From positions 2,666,001-2,730,000 of the forward strand of contig CM024168.1 of assembly GCA_013433145.1 (NCBI GenBank): 64,000 nucleotides of DNA, given 5' to 3'. Shown here in pieces: positions 27,601 to 52,876 of this stretch (positions are counted from its first letter, which is position 1; each line of letters opens with the position of its first letter). Under the pieces are notes generated by a model. It was not told the DNA's origin, did no database searches, and worked only from the letters and a program-made list of their open reading frames with translations. This DNA comes from Ascaris suum (Eukaryota; Nematoda; Chromadorea; Rhabditida; Ascarididae). Position numbers and translations under genes: made by a program.

Positions 27601-30557
27601 TGAAGGAGAGTAGGCAAGCTTAAGAGCAATAAAACTCAAAAAAATCTGAGGTGAGATGGAAACGAGAATAACATTATGACTGGTGATTTCTGAAGTTCTG
27701 TGGAAATCATGTTTTTTTTCCTAAAGAAACTGAGCGCATATGATATTTAAAGAGCTAATAGACGGAGAATGATGAAAGTCCCAGTGGCGCAACAATCTTC
27801 AAAACTGTTCCGCCGATCTAGGTCGGGATCTCTTCCGACGTTTTTCTCTAGTCCTCGGAGTTTTCTTCCCCCCCCCCCCCCCCCCCTGTCTCCTACGTGA
27901 TATGCGTATGAAACTGATGCAAGAAAAATTATCATTATCTAAAAATAAAGCGCTGCAAATAGCTTTTCACAACCAATCATTGTGCTTAAATTTGTAAAAA
28001 AAAAAAAACGATGCCCACCTATCCACGTTATCCTTGCAACTCTTTAGTACACTTTCTATATCATTCCAACTATCATATGAAATCGTTCTACCACTATCGT
28101 GGACGTTATTTTCTTATATAAACGCCCTATGCGTTTTCTAGCTTCATTACTCACAAAAAATATGAGCGTTAACTGAAGAAAAAAAAAGCACTCTCAATTT
28201 GTGCAATATTACAAGAAGAAACTGTATGCATTTATTGAAACTTTTGTATAAACGAGAATGTTTGTCGTATATTTCTGTTCATATTGCAGTGAAAATCAAC
28301 TATAAAATGAAGCGAATACGGCAAACATATTTCATCATATTTGTTGCTTAGTTAATGAACTCTTCACATTCAATTATCCTCTTTGCACAACATCTCGAAG
28401 AAACTAATGATACTTTTTTTCTTTTTTTTCTTTGCTGGATGTGTCAAATGCTTTTCATCAATTTAGTACAAACGCATACATCAATTGTGATGTATATCGA
28501 TTCTCTTAGCGGGGGTCGAATTTTCATTTATGGAAAATTTAGTGGAATTTTTACTATACTTTGATAAAAAATATTTCTTATTGTACTAAAAAAAAACAAT
28601 AATTTTTATACTAAATTAAAAATATTATTGGTTTGAAAAAGAATAGATGAATTTTTTTTTTCCTCATCCACTTAATTTTATAGAGGGAATAACCGTAAGC
28701 ATTCATAAATTTATTGATTGCTTGCGAAATGGAATGATTTGAACGAGGTTTTTTTTTTTTTAAATTTACATGGCCAAAAACTAAAACGTTATTGCATCGC
28801 TCTTTGCCGAAATTATTGGCAAGATATTGGAGTACTTGGTGAGGGGGGGAGGGGGGTATTTTTTTCGGTATGTTTACATTTCGTTTTTTTTAAAATCATG
28901 TTCTAGATTTTTTATCAATTGATAAAGAAGACTTTTTCAACACAAATGAAGATTTATATCTATGATGGTAAAAATTTACATATGATGCTCATTGAGCGTA
29001 ATTCTCGCATGAGCAACCGATTTCATATTGATTGAAGGAAATGAATTCATTTCATTAAAGCATTTATTATGCAAAAATTTACATTTATATCTTTGATGAC
29101 CATATAATTCGATTTAGCCTAGAGAATTACAACTTCATTAAGAGAAATCAATGAAACAACTCATCGCCACGTAAATGCTTCATTACGTAATCATTCGATT
29201 CCCCATCGTGCAAACAAGATCAGCCTATTTAATGGCATTATAGATAGAAAAGTTGCAAAGGACGATAGCGCAATACAACTATCGATGGATGAGATTAAAT
29301 GGGGGTGGCTAATTTCTTATTAGAATATCATAGCATGCTCATCTACAATTTTTTTTCTTGCAAAGCCATGTCAATGCATCAAGGATTCTTTTTGAAAAAA
29401 AAGCATAGAAATCCGAAATCAACGTCTACTTAATTGCTCTCTAATCATCTCATGATTTTTGTTCATATTTTTGATATTTAATCCCACATATCTATAATTG
29501 GCTACTGAGAAGAAAGTCTAATTTTAGGCTGTCATCAAATCGCCCGAAAATATAGTTGAACAACTAGATATTTCTGAAAAGTGAGATATTTTCTTGCTTC
29601 AAACGATCGCTTTTTCAGTGCGTTTTTAAATATTTTAACAAAGGCGTTATGTTGACTTGACTCATAAGTGCGCGTGTCCATCGGTCAGTCTTATAGCCTT
29701 GACCCACTGGTCATAAAACCTAAAGTGATGAAATTTTTGAGGAGTATAATTTTTGCGGTTAGATGATTCTTTGATCATCATGATCAATCGACCGTTTTTC
29801 ACTTGATTTCTTCTCAATTCTTTCCCCGTCGGGTCATCATCTGAACTAGCGATCGATATCTCATGTTTTTGAAATATTTTTCCAATCAACGTTATCTTGA
29901 AATCGATCGTATGCGATCCGAAAAAACGTTTCTTTCATTTGAGGATAATAAAATTCGATTAATTCCCTAAGAAAATCACACTATCAAACATTTATATCAT
30001 TTCCTTTGAATACTTTAACACTTTTTTAATTTGATCAATTATGATCAGTTACCGCTTATCAGTAACTTCTTCTTATTTGTTGTTGTGTTTTTTTTTTTAA
30101 TTTTCACTAATCAATTTTATATAATATTTAATATATGAAGATTTTTTCTCACACTTTTTTGCGAGTGTATACACCGTGCTGAATGACAATACAGCGAGCT
30201 ATTGAGATAAGGAAAACGATATTTAACAGCTAGATATTTGATTGGTGGCTCATTTAATTTCGTTTCTTTTTGCATCGTTCATCAGCTAGCTCAGTTTCAT
30301 TAAATTAGCCACTGAATGTCAATGTAATTTAACACAACATCAATTAATACGAGGAGAACTCGTCGCGTTGACGTTGTCGCTTTGCGCGCAATTGAACAAA
30401 CTTCCACTTGCAAAGTATACTATGGTGATGAAATGTCTGTGGACATGTATGTATGTGTCTGTCTGCTCATCTGATTAGCTGAAATACCATCTAGGCTAGC
30501 CTCAAATACCATCTTTCATGATGATTCTTCAACGTCAAATCAAGTTGTGGTTCATTT

Positions 30558-30561
<4 letters not shown>

Positions 30562-30626
<65 letters not shown>
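30562..30626. repeat. (AT)n microsatellite
   Basis: About 64 bp of alternating AT. The downstream sequence up to 30,777 stays open on the plus strand for about 50 codons, but no splice or domain evidence supports coding. Confidence 0.95.
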
Positions 30627-30629
<3 letters not shown>

Positions 30630-31254
30630 ACTATCTGAACTCTCATATTTACCGCTGATACGCAGTCGCCTAAATAAGACTTGTGCTATGATGCTGTTGA
30701 GCGGATTATTGAGGAAGCCTAAATGTGCGACATTCAGAAAATTGTTTATGCGAAATGATGTCTTATCTCAATGTTGACGATTATCTTGGAATCCTTGTAA
30801 ATCGAAAAAGTCTGATTAATCAGGTGAGAATTTCGTTTACTGAGGTAACAGGCGATCTTTTTTTTTCAGCAGGGAGGAGGTGAACGCTCAGTTCTAGATA
30901 AGGGGGAAGGAGAAGAGGCTGGGGAAAAGGGTATCTGGACAAAAGGTGGAACATAGAAAAATCATATAAACCATGCATGTGAGTATATTTTTGCGTTACA
31001 TATTGCAAATAGAGATTTGATATCGTTGAAATCGTCATTTGTGAACAATGCCTTATTGCATTAATTGATCAATAATGTTGAGAACTGAGTTAAGCACTGA
31101 TTTTAACATCAAAAAACCTAAATATTTGTTGCGGCATAAAATATATCAGTCACTCTTCTAGAAATCTATAAATATACATAGAATTTATGAACCAACGTGA
31201 GATATCATGCATAAAGTGACCCTATAATGATGCGTCATATTCACAACCCTATCA

Positions 31255-32540
31255 TCTCAAAATACCAAGGTAGATAAAAGTAGATCAAAATGCGAAGGTA
31301 GCTCAGAGTAGATGAAAATCCGAAGATAGATCAATGTAGATCAAAATCTGAAGCTAGATCAAAGTATCAGAGTAGATGAAAATACGAAGGTAGATCAAAG
31401 TAGATCAAAATCTGAAGGCAGAAGAAAATACGAAGATAGGTGAAGGTTGATCAAAATCTGAGGCTAGATCAAAGAACCAGAGTAGATCAAAGCACGAAGG
31501 TAGATCAAGGTAGATCAAAATGCCAAAGTTGATCAAAGTAGATCAAAATATGAAAATGGATCAATGTAGACCAAAACCTGAAGCTAGATCGAAGTATCAG
31601 AGTAGACCAAATGCGAAGGAAGGTCAAAGTAGACCAAAATCTGAAGATAAATCAAAGAACCAGAGCAGATGAAAGTGCGAAGGTAGATAAGGTAGACCAA
31701 AATGCCAAAGTTGATGAAAGTAGATCAAAATATGAAGGTAGATCAAAGTTTCAGAGTAGATTTCAGAGTAGACCTCTAAGGTAAATCAAAATGCGAATAT
31801 AGATCAAAGTATCAGAGCAGATCAAAATCCGAAGTGAGAAGAAAACACGAAGATAGGTCAACTTAGATCATAATCTGAGGTAGATCGAAGTACATCGAAA
31901 TATGAAGGCTTCACTTTTTGATCTGCTTTGGTAGTTTGACCTGCCTTCATATTTTGATCTACTTTTGTCTGCCTTCATATTTTGATATACATTAATATAC
32001 CTTCGTAGTTTGATCCACTTTGATCTACCTTTGAATTTTCATCTGCTTCGACCTACCTTCATGTTTTAATCTACCTTCAGATTTTGATTTTTTTTCATCT
32101 GCTTTCGCATTTTGATCTACTTTTGTCTGCCTTGGCATTTTAATCTACTCTGGCGCTTTGATCCATCTTAATATTGTGGTCTACTTTTATCTGCCTTCAT
32201 ATTTTGATATACTTTGATTTACTTTCAGATTTTGATCTACTTTGATTTACCTCCACGTTTTGATGTGCTGTGATACTTTGATATACCTTCATATTTTGAT
32301 CTACTTTTATCTACCTTCATATTTTGGTACGCTTTGATCTGTCTTCTGATTTTGATCTACTTCGATCTACCTTCGTATTTTGATCCACCATATGATTTGT
32401 TCTACTTTGATCGTTGTTCGTATTTTGATCTGCTTTGATCTAACTTCACATTTTGATCTTCTTTGATGCTTTGGTCTGCCTTCACATCTTGATTTATCTT
32501 CACATTTTGATCTACTTTGATCTACCGTCACATTTTTGCG
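31255..32540. repeat. degenerate minisatellite arranged as a large inverted repeat
   Basis: The left half (about 31,255-31,905) is a run of diverged copies of a roughly 28-bp unit built from GTAGATCAAA, an 8-base spacer such as ATCTGAAG, and GTAGATCAAA again. The right half (about 31,910-32,540) carries the same units in reverse complement (TTTGATCTAC, CTTCATAT). The orientation switches once near 31,905-31,915, so the two arms of about 640 bp can pair imperfectly. Any transcript across it would be a long imperfect hairpin. The frames crossing it (32,367-32,552 minus; part of 32,453-32,674 plus) merely translate the repeat. Confidence 0.92.
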
Positions 32541-32938
32541 ATACCTGTGCAATCATCTGGCGCATGTTGTCGGCTGTATGCCAAGTGACGAAAAAAAATC
32601 GTGAATGTGAAAATTTTCCCGGAAAATGTTGTGCCATTCGACGCGCCACGAAAATCGTTTTTAAGGACCCGTAACGTGTAGGGGCCAGTTTTTCCTTAAT
32701 TTGATAAACTGCATTGCGCCACTAAATAGAAACAAGTGTGAGAGAGTCACAGAAACGATTTTGCTCTCTGCCCATAACGTCAACTGAACGCGGAAGAAGG
32801 CAGGGGTTTCAAGGGCGGCATTCCCTCTTATGCTTCAATCCTTCTTCAAATGATATTCACTTTTTTATGAACGTTTAGAAAGCTTACAGGAATCTATTTA
32901 ATACAGAAGGTCGTAAGCTACTTTACACTTTTTTCACG
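32541..32938. other. non-repetitive spacer
   Basis: More balanced base composition than the AT-rich flanks. A plus-strand frame runs out of the minisatellite to 32,674 but has no recognisable content. Nothing else is supported. Confidence 0.5.
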
Positions 32939-33328
32939 TTATCGCGCCGAAGGCGCGAGTATATTATCCATATCTTCGTCACCTATGTTCCCGTTCGCCG
33001 AAGGCGCGAGTCCAACATCCAGATCTTCGTCTTCTGTCTTTCCGAGCGCCGAAGGCGCGTGTCTGTTGTGTATTACTTTGCCTATTCTCCTTCTATGACT
33101 CGGTGAGTGATGTGGTCTGTGAGAAAAGATGCGGGGGCTTGGCGCAGCGGCGCGTGCGTTTTTGTGCGCGTCCTTGCTTCCTCCTGTGTCATATCTCAAC
33201 CCCGATGAACGAATTTTGATCCGGTTTTTTGCAAAATACTTCGCATAAGATGTGGAAAAGTGTGATACGTAGACAAGTGTAAAACGCGCTAGTGTATTGA
33301 ACAGACAATCGCATACATCCACGGGCAC
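32939..33328 (-). CDS. hypothetical protein with C-terminal 17-residue repeats
   Basis: An uninterrupted frame of 129 codons, ATG at 33328, stop at 32939. I do not recognise it. Residues 1-50 are mixed with several aromatic residues; 51-85 are basic and Ser/Pro/His-rich. The C-terminus carries two full copies and one partial copy of a 17-residue repeat, APSA(L/N)G, then acidic DED(L/M)D, encoded by a 51-bp DNA repeat whose cores begin at 32945, 32996 and 33047. A period divisible by three keeps the frame, which fits coding, and the segment is much more GC-rich than its flanks. Each DNA core is also a palindrome, GCGCCGAAGGCGC. The plus strand is open over the repeats too. It could be a transposon-derived or non-coding GC island. 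Coding status is uncertain. Confidence 0.4.
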   Translation of the reverse strand: MPVDVCDCLFNTLARFTLVYVSHFSTSYAKYFAKNRIKIRSSGLRYDTGGSKDAHKNARAAAPSPRIFSHRPHHSPSHRRRIGKVIHNRHAPSALGKTEDEDLDVGLAPSANGNIGDEDMDNILAPSAR

Positions 33329-34824
33329 AAATACATACTCACAGACAGGACGTCACTATGATGCGAAATTTTTGCAGAAGTGTATAAATATTTATGACTG
33401 AGCATTCGTGTTAACCGAATTACAGTTTATATTAAATTAGCGACCTTGCTAAAAAAAAAAAACCGATGATACTTACGTTGCAACACGAGACGTCATCATT
33501 ATTGGAGAATTTTTTCTGTTTTTAGTCGTTCACAGAATAAGCAAATAATATTCCCTTCAAATTTTCGATTGATAAATCTTGTTTCGGTTCCTTTCCTTCA
33601 AACAAAATGTCCTACTGAAAACTGGATTTAAAAATGTAATATTTTCAAAATATCGATAGTCTTAGATCTTTGAAAATTCGTTTAATAAATTTATCACTAG
33701 CAAAAAATATATTATACGTGTTACACGCATTGGAAACTGACAATAGACAATAGGTGCAATAATAAAAATAATCAATTAAAGAAAGTTTATTTTATAACGT
33801 ATAGATTGGCTGCGAAAAGTTCATGTCGTCAAAGCCGCTCATTTCACGACGGATGGGAAAAATTCTATGCGAACGATTAATAAGCCTGAAACTTTCATCC
33901 ATTTTCTAATTATTTTATAATGAAAATGCAAAAAAAAAAAAGACTGATCAATGTGAAACAGTTCTTTTGCAAACTTTTCCAAGCTTAGAACAATAACCTT
34001 CCTAACGATCCCCTATATGTAAATATTTGATTCATGCAAAACTTAAATAATATAACATTTTTGAGATGGTTTCGAGTTTAATTACATCCCTCAATTTCCG
34101 CTCAAACATTCGTCACGCGTGTTCATCATTTTAAATAAAATGCCAAAAATGACGAAAGATATTAGCAAATAAGTTTTAAATATTCATATATATGTTTATA
34201 TTTATATTTATATTGAGAGATTGTTATATGAACACGTGTTTGTTTATTTTTTTTTATTCTTTAATACTTATACGTATAACTAATCGTTGAACGACGCAGA
34301 GTTTGTGATGCGAGCGCTTCCTGCTATCAAAAAATTGTCCATAACTTTTGGCCACCTAAAAATTTTTTTTGAAACAGCCTACTCTGAGTCGGAAGGCTTG
34401 TCACTAGCACAAACAATCAATTATCACATTATGGTATATTATACACAATATCTGATGCACTCTTATAAAGCGGAATTTAGAGAAAACAAAATATTTGCGA
34501 AGGAAATCAGAACTAAGAGAAATTTGCAGCTGCATACTGTATTTATCGATGCCATAATCATAAATCATTTATTTACAAGATGAACCGATTTAATAACGCA
34601 ATTCCGTTCAACTGTGAATAGTGGGATGCACACAGTTTGTGCACAAAATGTCGCAATTGCAATATTTTATTTTATGTATTTTATTACAGCAATTAATAAA
34701 ATGCATTACTATTCGAATTTATTTACGCATTCATGAAGGATGTAATTTTTTCTCATCTGTTGAGTTTTCTAATGTGATTCGCAATCAGTTTTTAAATATA
34801 TGGAGAACCCAAAAAATTCCAGTA

Positions 34825-34903
<79 letters not shown>

Positions 34904-35037
34904 GCTACTCTCCATGTCGAATAAATGAAGTAATTTTCGATCCATTTAATATTTTCCATTTTTCCCACTTCTTTTTTGTTATGTTTGTTTTTCTTAATAT
35001 TGAGAAGAAATATAATTAAAGTTTTATGCTTTTGCAG
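33329..35037. other. spacer upstream of the first recognised RhoGEF exon
   Basis: AT-rich, with an (AT)n tract at 34,832-34,900. A 98-codon plus-strand frame at 34,287-34,583 has mixed composition but no recognisable domain and no donor leading to the next exon. This is probably intron or 5' flank of the RhoGEF gene. Confidence 0.4.
34832..34900. repeat. (AT)n microsatellite
   Basis: About 69 bp of alternating AT, lying only about 140 bp before the exon at 35,038. Confidence 0.95.
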
Positions 35038-35115
35038 CAAGATGAAACCGAAGTTCAAACAATTCATCCGAATCGGGAACAGTTGACACGTAGGTATGCG
35101 ATCATACCTGACCAG
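35038..35115 (+). CDS. RhoGEF gene, likely upstream exon (26 codons)
   Basis: Acceptor TTTTGCAG precedes and a GTGAAA donor follows. Only one frame is open, giving QDETEVQTIHPNREQLTRRY plus six more residues, phase 0 at both ends. It has the mixed polar composition of a real exon and joins in phase to the 20-bp exon at 36,664. No domain is recognisable; it would lie in the poorly conserved region before the Dbl-homology domain. Confidence 0.55.
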
Positions 35116-36663
35116 GTGAAAGCATCGAATTTCTAATTTCTTCTTTTAACAAAAGGATATCAGCTAAAATAACAACCTAGGATTACTTTATCAGGCTACT
35201 TAGCGACTACCAACGTATCAAGTTATCCATAAACCGACACATGACCATTGTGTTTTACTCATAAAATAACATTTACCGATTTGATAGTATACATTTCAGT
35301 TCACTTATCATATTTAAAGAAACTTAGTTATTAGGCTATCAAAATATTTGTAATGTTGCAGTTAATCCCATTACGTTGTAGTTAAAATTACAATGATCAA
35401 TTCTCGAGGATTATCGATGACCCTTTGGCATTTGAACACTATAATTAATTCTAGTATGCTAAATTTGCATTAATTTCTGCATTGATTGAAGATCACCTGT
35501 ACTACTCGATTACTCGAAAATGCGCGTTCTCGAGGAAATTTTTGAACCTCAATAGAAAATTGCGAATTGGTCCTTATAATTTTTGTACCCCATTCCATAG
35601 AATCCAAATAATTAAAGCACGAACTAGCGCAGCGGCTTGATTCTCACATATGAATCCTGTGCCCTAAATGAAATATTTGAAATTCTCAATTTCCTCACTG
35701 GAAAATATAAAACTCCACGTTGATTTATCATATTTTCCATAATATTGAAAATATTTTTTACTCTCGTGTCGATTTTAAACAACATAGCAAAAATAATGTT
35801 TGAACAATCGAATAGTATATGCCGTTAAATATCTAATATCGATAAAAGATATAGACTTTTGCACTTCTATTAAATACTCATTTAATTTTCAAGAAATTTT
35901 TCCAAAGCATGAGAAAAACGATATTTTTCATTGGATAATTATAAGAAAAATTGAATTCATTTGTTCTCTAGTCTCTCCAACTAATAAAGCAATTTTCTGT
36001 TGCCGTTTTTATTATTCACCATCAATGAATTGCATTTTTGTAATTTTTTTTTTCTTCCACTTTATCGTATAAGAAATATTATATGCAATGAGGTAAAATT
36101 ATCACCTATCTAAACTCAATAGTTTCTTATAAACTACGACCCTAATTTTCAAATAAATAAAGATTTTAATGGAATAAATTGGCATCATCTTATGAATGAT
36201 CGAAGAAAATTTAAAGAAAATAAAACAAATTGAAAATTTTGATCGAATTTTTCCACTCCAATCTTCGATGTAAACCAATGATACTATTGAGTAAGTGAAT
36301 CTATGAAAAAGCTTATGAATATTCTAATAGCATCGAAATTTTAACGCATTTTTATGATGAGTATTGAAAATTGATTCATCAAAAGCAGAAAATAGTGATG
36401 GTTGAAATAATATATAATTAGTTTATGGTCTTTTTTTTGTCCATTATTGTCATAGAAAATAAAATTAACTTTTTCATCACTGATGCATTGAAAGGTTTAT
36501 TGTTGGTAATTTTTCACCTTTAAAAGACGGTTTAAACCATTTTGCTCGTCCGATAGACAAGCCTCCTGCCCATAAACCTTAGCGATTAAGATCTGTGTTA
36601 CTTATCGCTCTATTTGAAATGCTCTCTTGATCAAGCGAGTTGCTTAACTAATTTATTTTTCAG

Positions 36664-36683
36664 CCTATTGCGCAGCAAGAAAA
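36664..36683 (+). CDS. RhoGEF gene, 20-bp micro-exon
   Basis: A textbook acceptor (TTATTTTTCAG) and donor (GTAAGT) enclose 20 bases encoding PIAQQE plus two bases of Lys. It enters in phase 0 from the 35,038 exon and leaves in phase 2, which exactly fits the frame of the 38,136 exon. The strength of both splice sites and the phase agreement support it despite its size. Confidence 0.5.
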
Positions 36684-37404
36684 GTAAGTTCAAAGTTTAA
36701 TTTCGTGTATTTGTATTTCATTCGATAAATTTTATCAGTGGTTCTATGGATGTATTGCATTTGATAGTATTCTCGCGATTGTATTGCACTTTATAGTATT
36801 CTATGAATATATTTTCTGGCAATAATAATTAATTTAAAAACCTCTCATATGAAAAATACATCGTCATTGAGGTGATGAATTGAATTCCGTGGTAATATGA
36901 TCTCCATTAAATGTGATCGTTTTTTTTTTTGCAAAATCCTCAATGGAAGTCAAAAATGTGTGGGTGCGTTTTTGAAATTCTAATTAAATCATAATGAAAT
37001 AAGTGCTTTTATTTCAGTGCATATTTGAAGAGATAACTATCAAACTTTTACAACTCTAGCATCTGTGGTTCATATATGGGAATATACATACCTGGGTAAT
37101 CAATTAGCACAGACAAACACATATGGACGACAGACATACGTATAGGTATACAACCAACAGACACACATGCACGTACAATTAAAGAGACGAGTTTTCCACA
37201 ATGTGCCTATATGCAAAATTTGAAAAAAAAAACGCGAAAAGGATCCTACAAACGAAAGTAATCTCTTCATTTTGCGATAACAATAGGGAAAGATAAATAT
37301 CCTGGGGGATGTTAGAAGCATTTATAATGAGAATGAATGCTATGAATTCTTTAATGCAATTAAGCTATTCTTTAATGCATAAATCCTTTAATTCAATGCT
37401 TTAT

Positions 37405-37418
37405 TATATATATATATA

Positions 37419-37508
<90 letters not shown>
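37405..37508. repeat. compound (AT)n microsatellite in a RhoGEF intron
   Basis: Alternating AT interrupted by GCA near 37,421 and by a TT step near 37,469. It lies in the putative intron between the 36,664 and 38,136 exons. Confidence 0.95.
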
Positions 37509-37510
<2 letters not shown>

Positions 37511-38135
37511 TTTATATAAATTGGTAAATTTTACATCGGCTCTTTTTTTTTCCTAAGCTCAGTACCCACTGAAGTAACCGTCCTACGGCTCTAATGCATA
37601 TGTTCAGTATGTTTTTTTCATGATCTTTTTTCCATTTGAAAAAACCGTACACAAGGCTCTGATGAGCTATCAACGATTAATTATCGCCAGTTTGTCTGTG
37701 CCGAAGAAAATGAGCGATCCTAAAACGATGGAAGCACTTCAAATTAGCGTGAATTCTTTGTATATAAATCTCTCGCTTATCTAAAGTTAAAAAATAGAGG
37801 TAACTCTAATCGATAGGATGGCCTCATAGTCAAAATTGTTCATTTGTTCACAAGAAAATAGCGAATTCACCTATGTTCACATCACAAAAAATTTAATCTT
37901 TTACATATTTGTATTTCACTTTAAATATAAATACATCGAAATCGATGTATTCACCTATAATTTTTATTATATTGATGTAATTAACTTTATACCCAATGAA
38001 ATCGTTGATCTTCGTCTTATTTTAGCACACAGTTGTTGCGTTTTGTTGATTTTATAATTTAGAAATTGTGCATGCTTGAAAAATGGACAAATTTTGCTTT
38101 TCTAATCGATAAATGGTACTATGCAATGATTCTAG

Positions 38136-38236
38136 GGAAGGAACGGCGGGTTGTTCACCGGACAATGTGATCATTGTGCCACATGTACAAATATCGCCAA
38201 ATGAATCGCATCTCTTCAATAGAGCAATCAGCTCAG
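38136..38236 (+). CDS. RhoGEF gene, likely upstream exon (about 34 codons)
   Basis: After an ATTCTAG acceptor the frame reads EGTAGCSPDNVIIVPHVQIS and on to FNRAISS, then a CAGGTGGAG donor. It completes the Lys codon of the 20-bp exon and leaves one base. The frame stays open beyond the donor to 38,331 with a hydrophobic extension (MLAGWLITLFAVYL) that is probably intronic. The function of this part of the protein is unknown. Confidence 0.5.
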
Positions 38237-38555
38237 GTGGAGGCATGCTTGCCGGTTGGTTGATAACTCTATTTGCCGTTTACTTGAATGATAAAGGAAA
38301 TTTTTTGCTTTGCTTTTATTACTTGATATGACCTAATGAAATTAGGTGAGAACTCTGTGTGTTTGAATTCATAGGCACTTTATCATGGAAAAATCATCAT
38401 GGTTTGCCGAATAATGATCAGCCTTGCCCAATTTCACAACATCTTTTCCCAATAAAACTCATGACCTTCAAATTTTACATAAGATAAACAATGACACCTA
38501 GTTTAATTGAGGCACGAGAGTGGTTACAAGAATGGTTACATGCATACTATCGGTC

Positions 38556-38681
<126 letters not shown>

Positions 38682-39027
38682 TAGTGTTCTCTTAAGATCT
38701 CCAACGGGCAACAATCGCTGCGCAAGCGTTCTATGCGGATGCGAACGAGCAACCAAAAACGCGCTCACCGTGGATACTAAAACGGCTGGTTTGTTGCATT
38801 AAGTTCGCCAATCCTTTTTATCAATAAGTTCAATGCCTTATAACACAATATGTATATCAGTAACGCTCATATCAGTATGGCGTTTTATTGCACATAGTAT
38901 ACTCTATTATGCTGATGGTTATTTTATCGGTCAATTTTCTCCTAAATTGATTCATTGTATTGGTTTTGAACGTTTTTTGAAAAAAAAAAATCTAATTTGC
39001 TAAGAAACGATACGATTATTTATTTAG

Positions 39028-39156
39028 CTGTAATTTTATTTCAGTATGAGTGGTCACATCGAGCGAAAAGGCGAGAGATTATAAAACATATGCAAGCAGC
39101 TTTAGAGAATTCTACCGATCAAGAATTCGACGATGAAGAACTTGAAAAACTTACTC
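39028..39156 (+). CDS. RhoGEF gene, likely upstream exon
   Basis: The reading YEWSHRAKRREIIKHMQAAL followed by an acidic Asp/Glu-rich segment to a strong GTAAGA donor is highly protein-like: a basic helix, then an acidic patch. Two acceptors are possible: TTTATTTCAG before 39,045 (phase 0), or TATTTAG before 39,028, which alone keeps frame with the 38,136 exon. The exon leaves one base, which does not fit the phase-0 start of the next recognised exon at 39,583, so a small exon of length 2 modulo 3 is probably missing. Confidence 0.65.
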
Positions 39157-39582
39157 GTAAGATTATTCGATGTATTTTGCACCTCTCATAAGAGCTAGCT
39201 GTCAAATGTTGTAGACTTTCATGTACTATTACCTTTAGCATGACCTGGTCCTCATTAAAGCGTTCTCTTCTCTCTCCATCGTTTTCCTTCCGGACCTCAT
39301 CACTTCTATACTTTCTTCTTCTCTTTTTTTTTCGTCCCCTCTCTCTCGTCCGTCCTTTTGTATGAACAAATCAACTCTCTGAGATTTTAGGAAGAAGGAG
39401 AAAATTTTTTCCTTCTGATAGCCATCGGTTCTTTCTTATCTCAAAAAGACTCATGGAATCATATAAAACACACTGACCATTGTATTTGTTTAGTTCCCTA
39501 ACGTTTGTTTAGTTTATTCCCATTCCCTCTACGATTACGATGAATGCAGTAATCGTCGTTCTGGATAGAAAGACAATTTTAG

Positions 39583-52843
<13,261 letters not shown>

Positions 52844-52870
52844 ATTGTTATCTCAATCAATATGATCGTT

Positions 52871-52876
52871 AATAAA
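52871..52876 (+). promoter_or_regulatory. poly(A) signal of the RhoGEF gene
   Basis: AATAAA 28 bases after the stop at 52,841-52,843, implying a 3' UTR of about 50 bases. Such short 3' UTRs fit a nematode. Confidence 0.6.

Noticed and set aside
32367..32552. 61-codon basic minus-strand frame
   Set aside because: It is a translation of the right arm of the inverted minisatellite.
34287..34583. 98-codon plus-strand frame as an N-terminal RhoGEF exon
   Set aside because: An acceptor-like AG exists, but no donor leads in phase to the 35,038 exon and no similarity is apparent.
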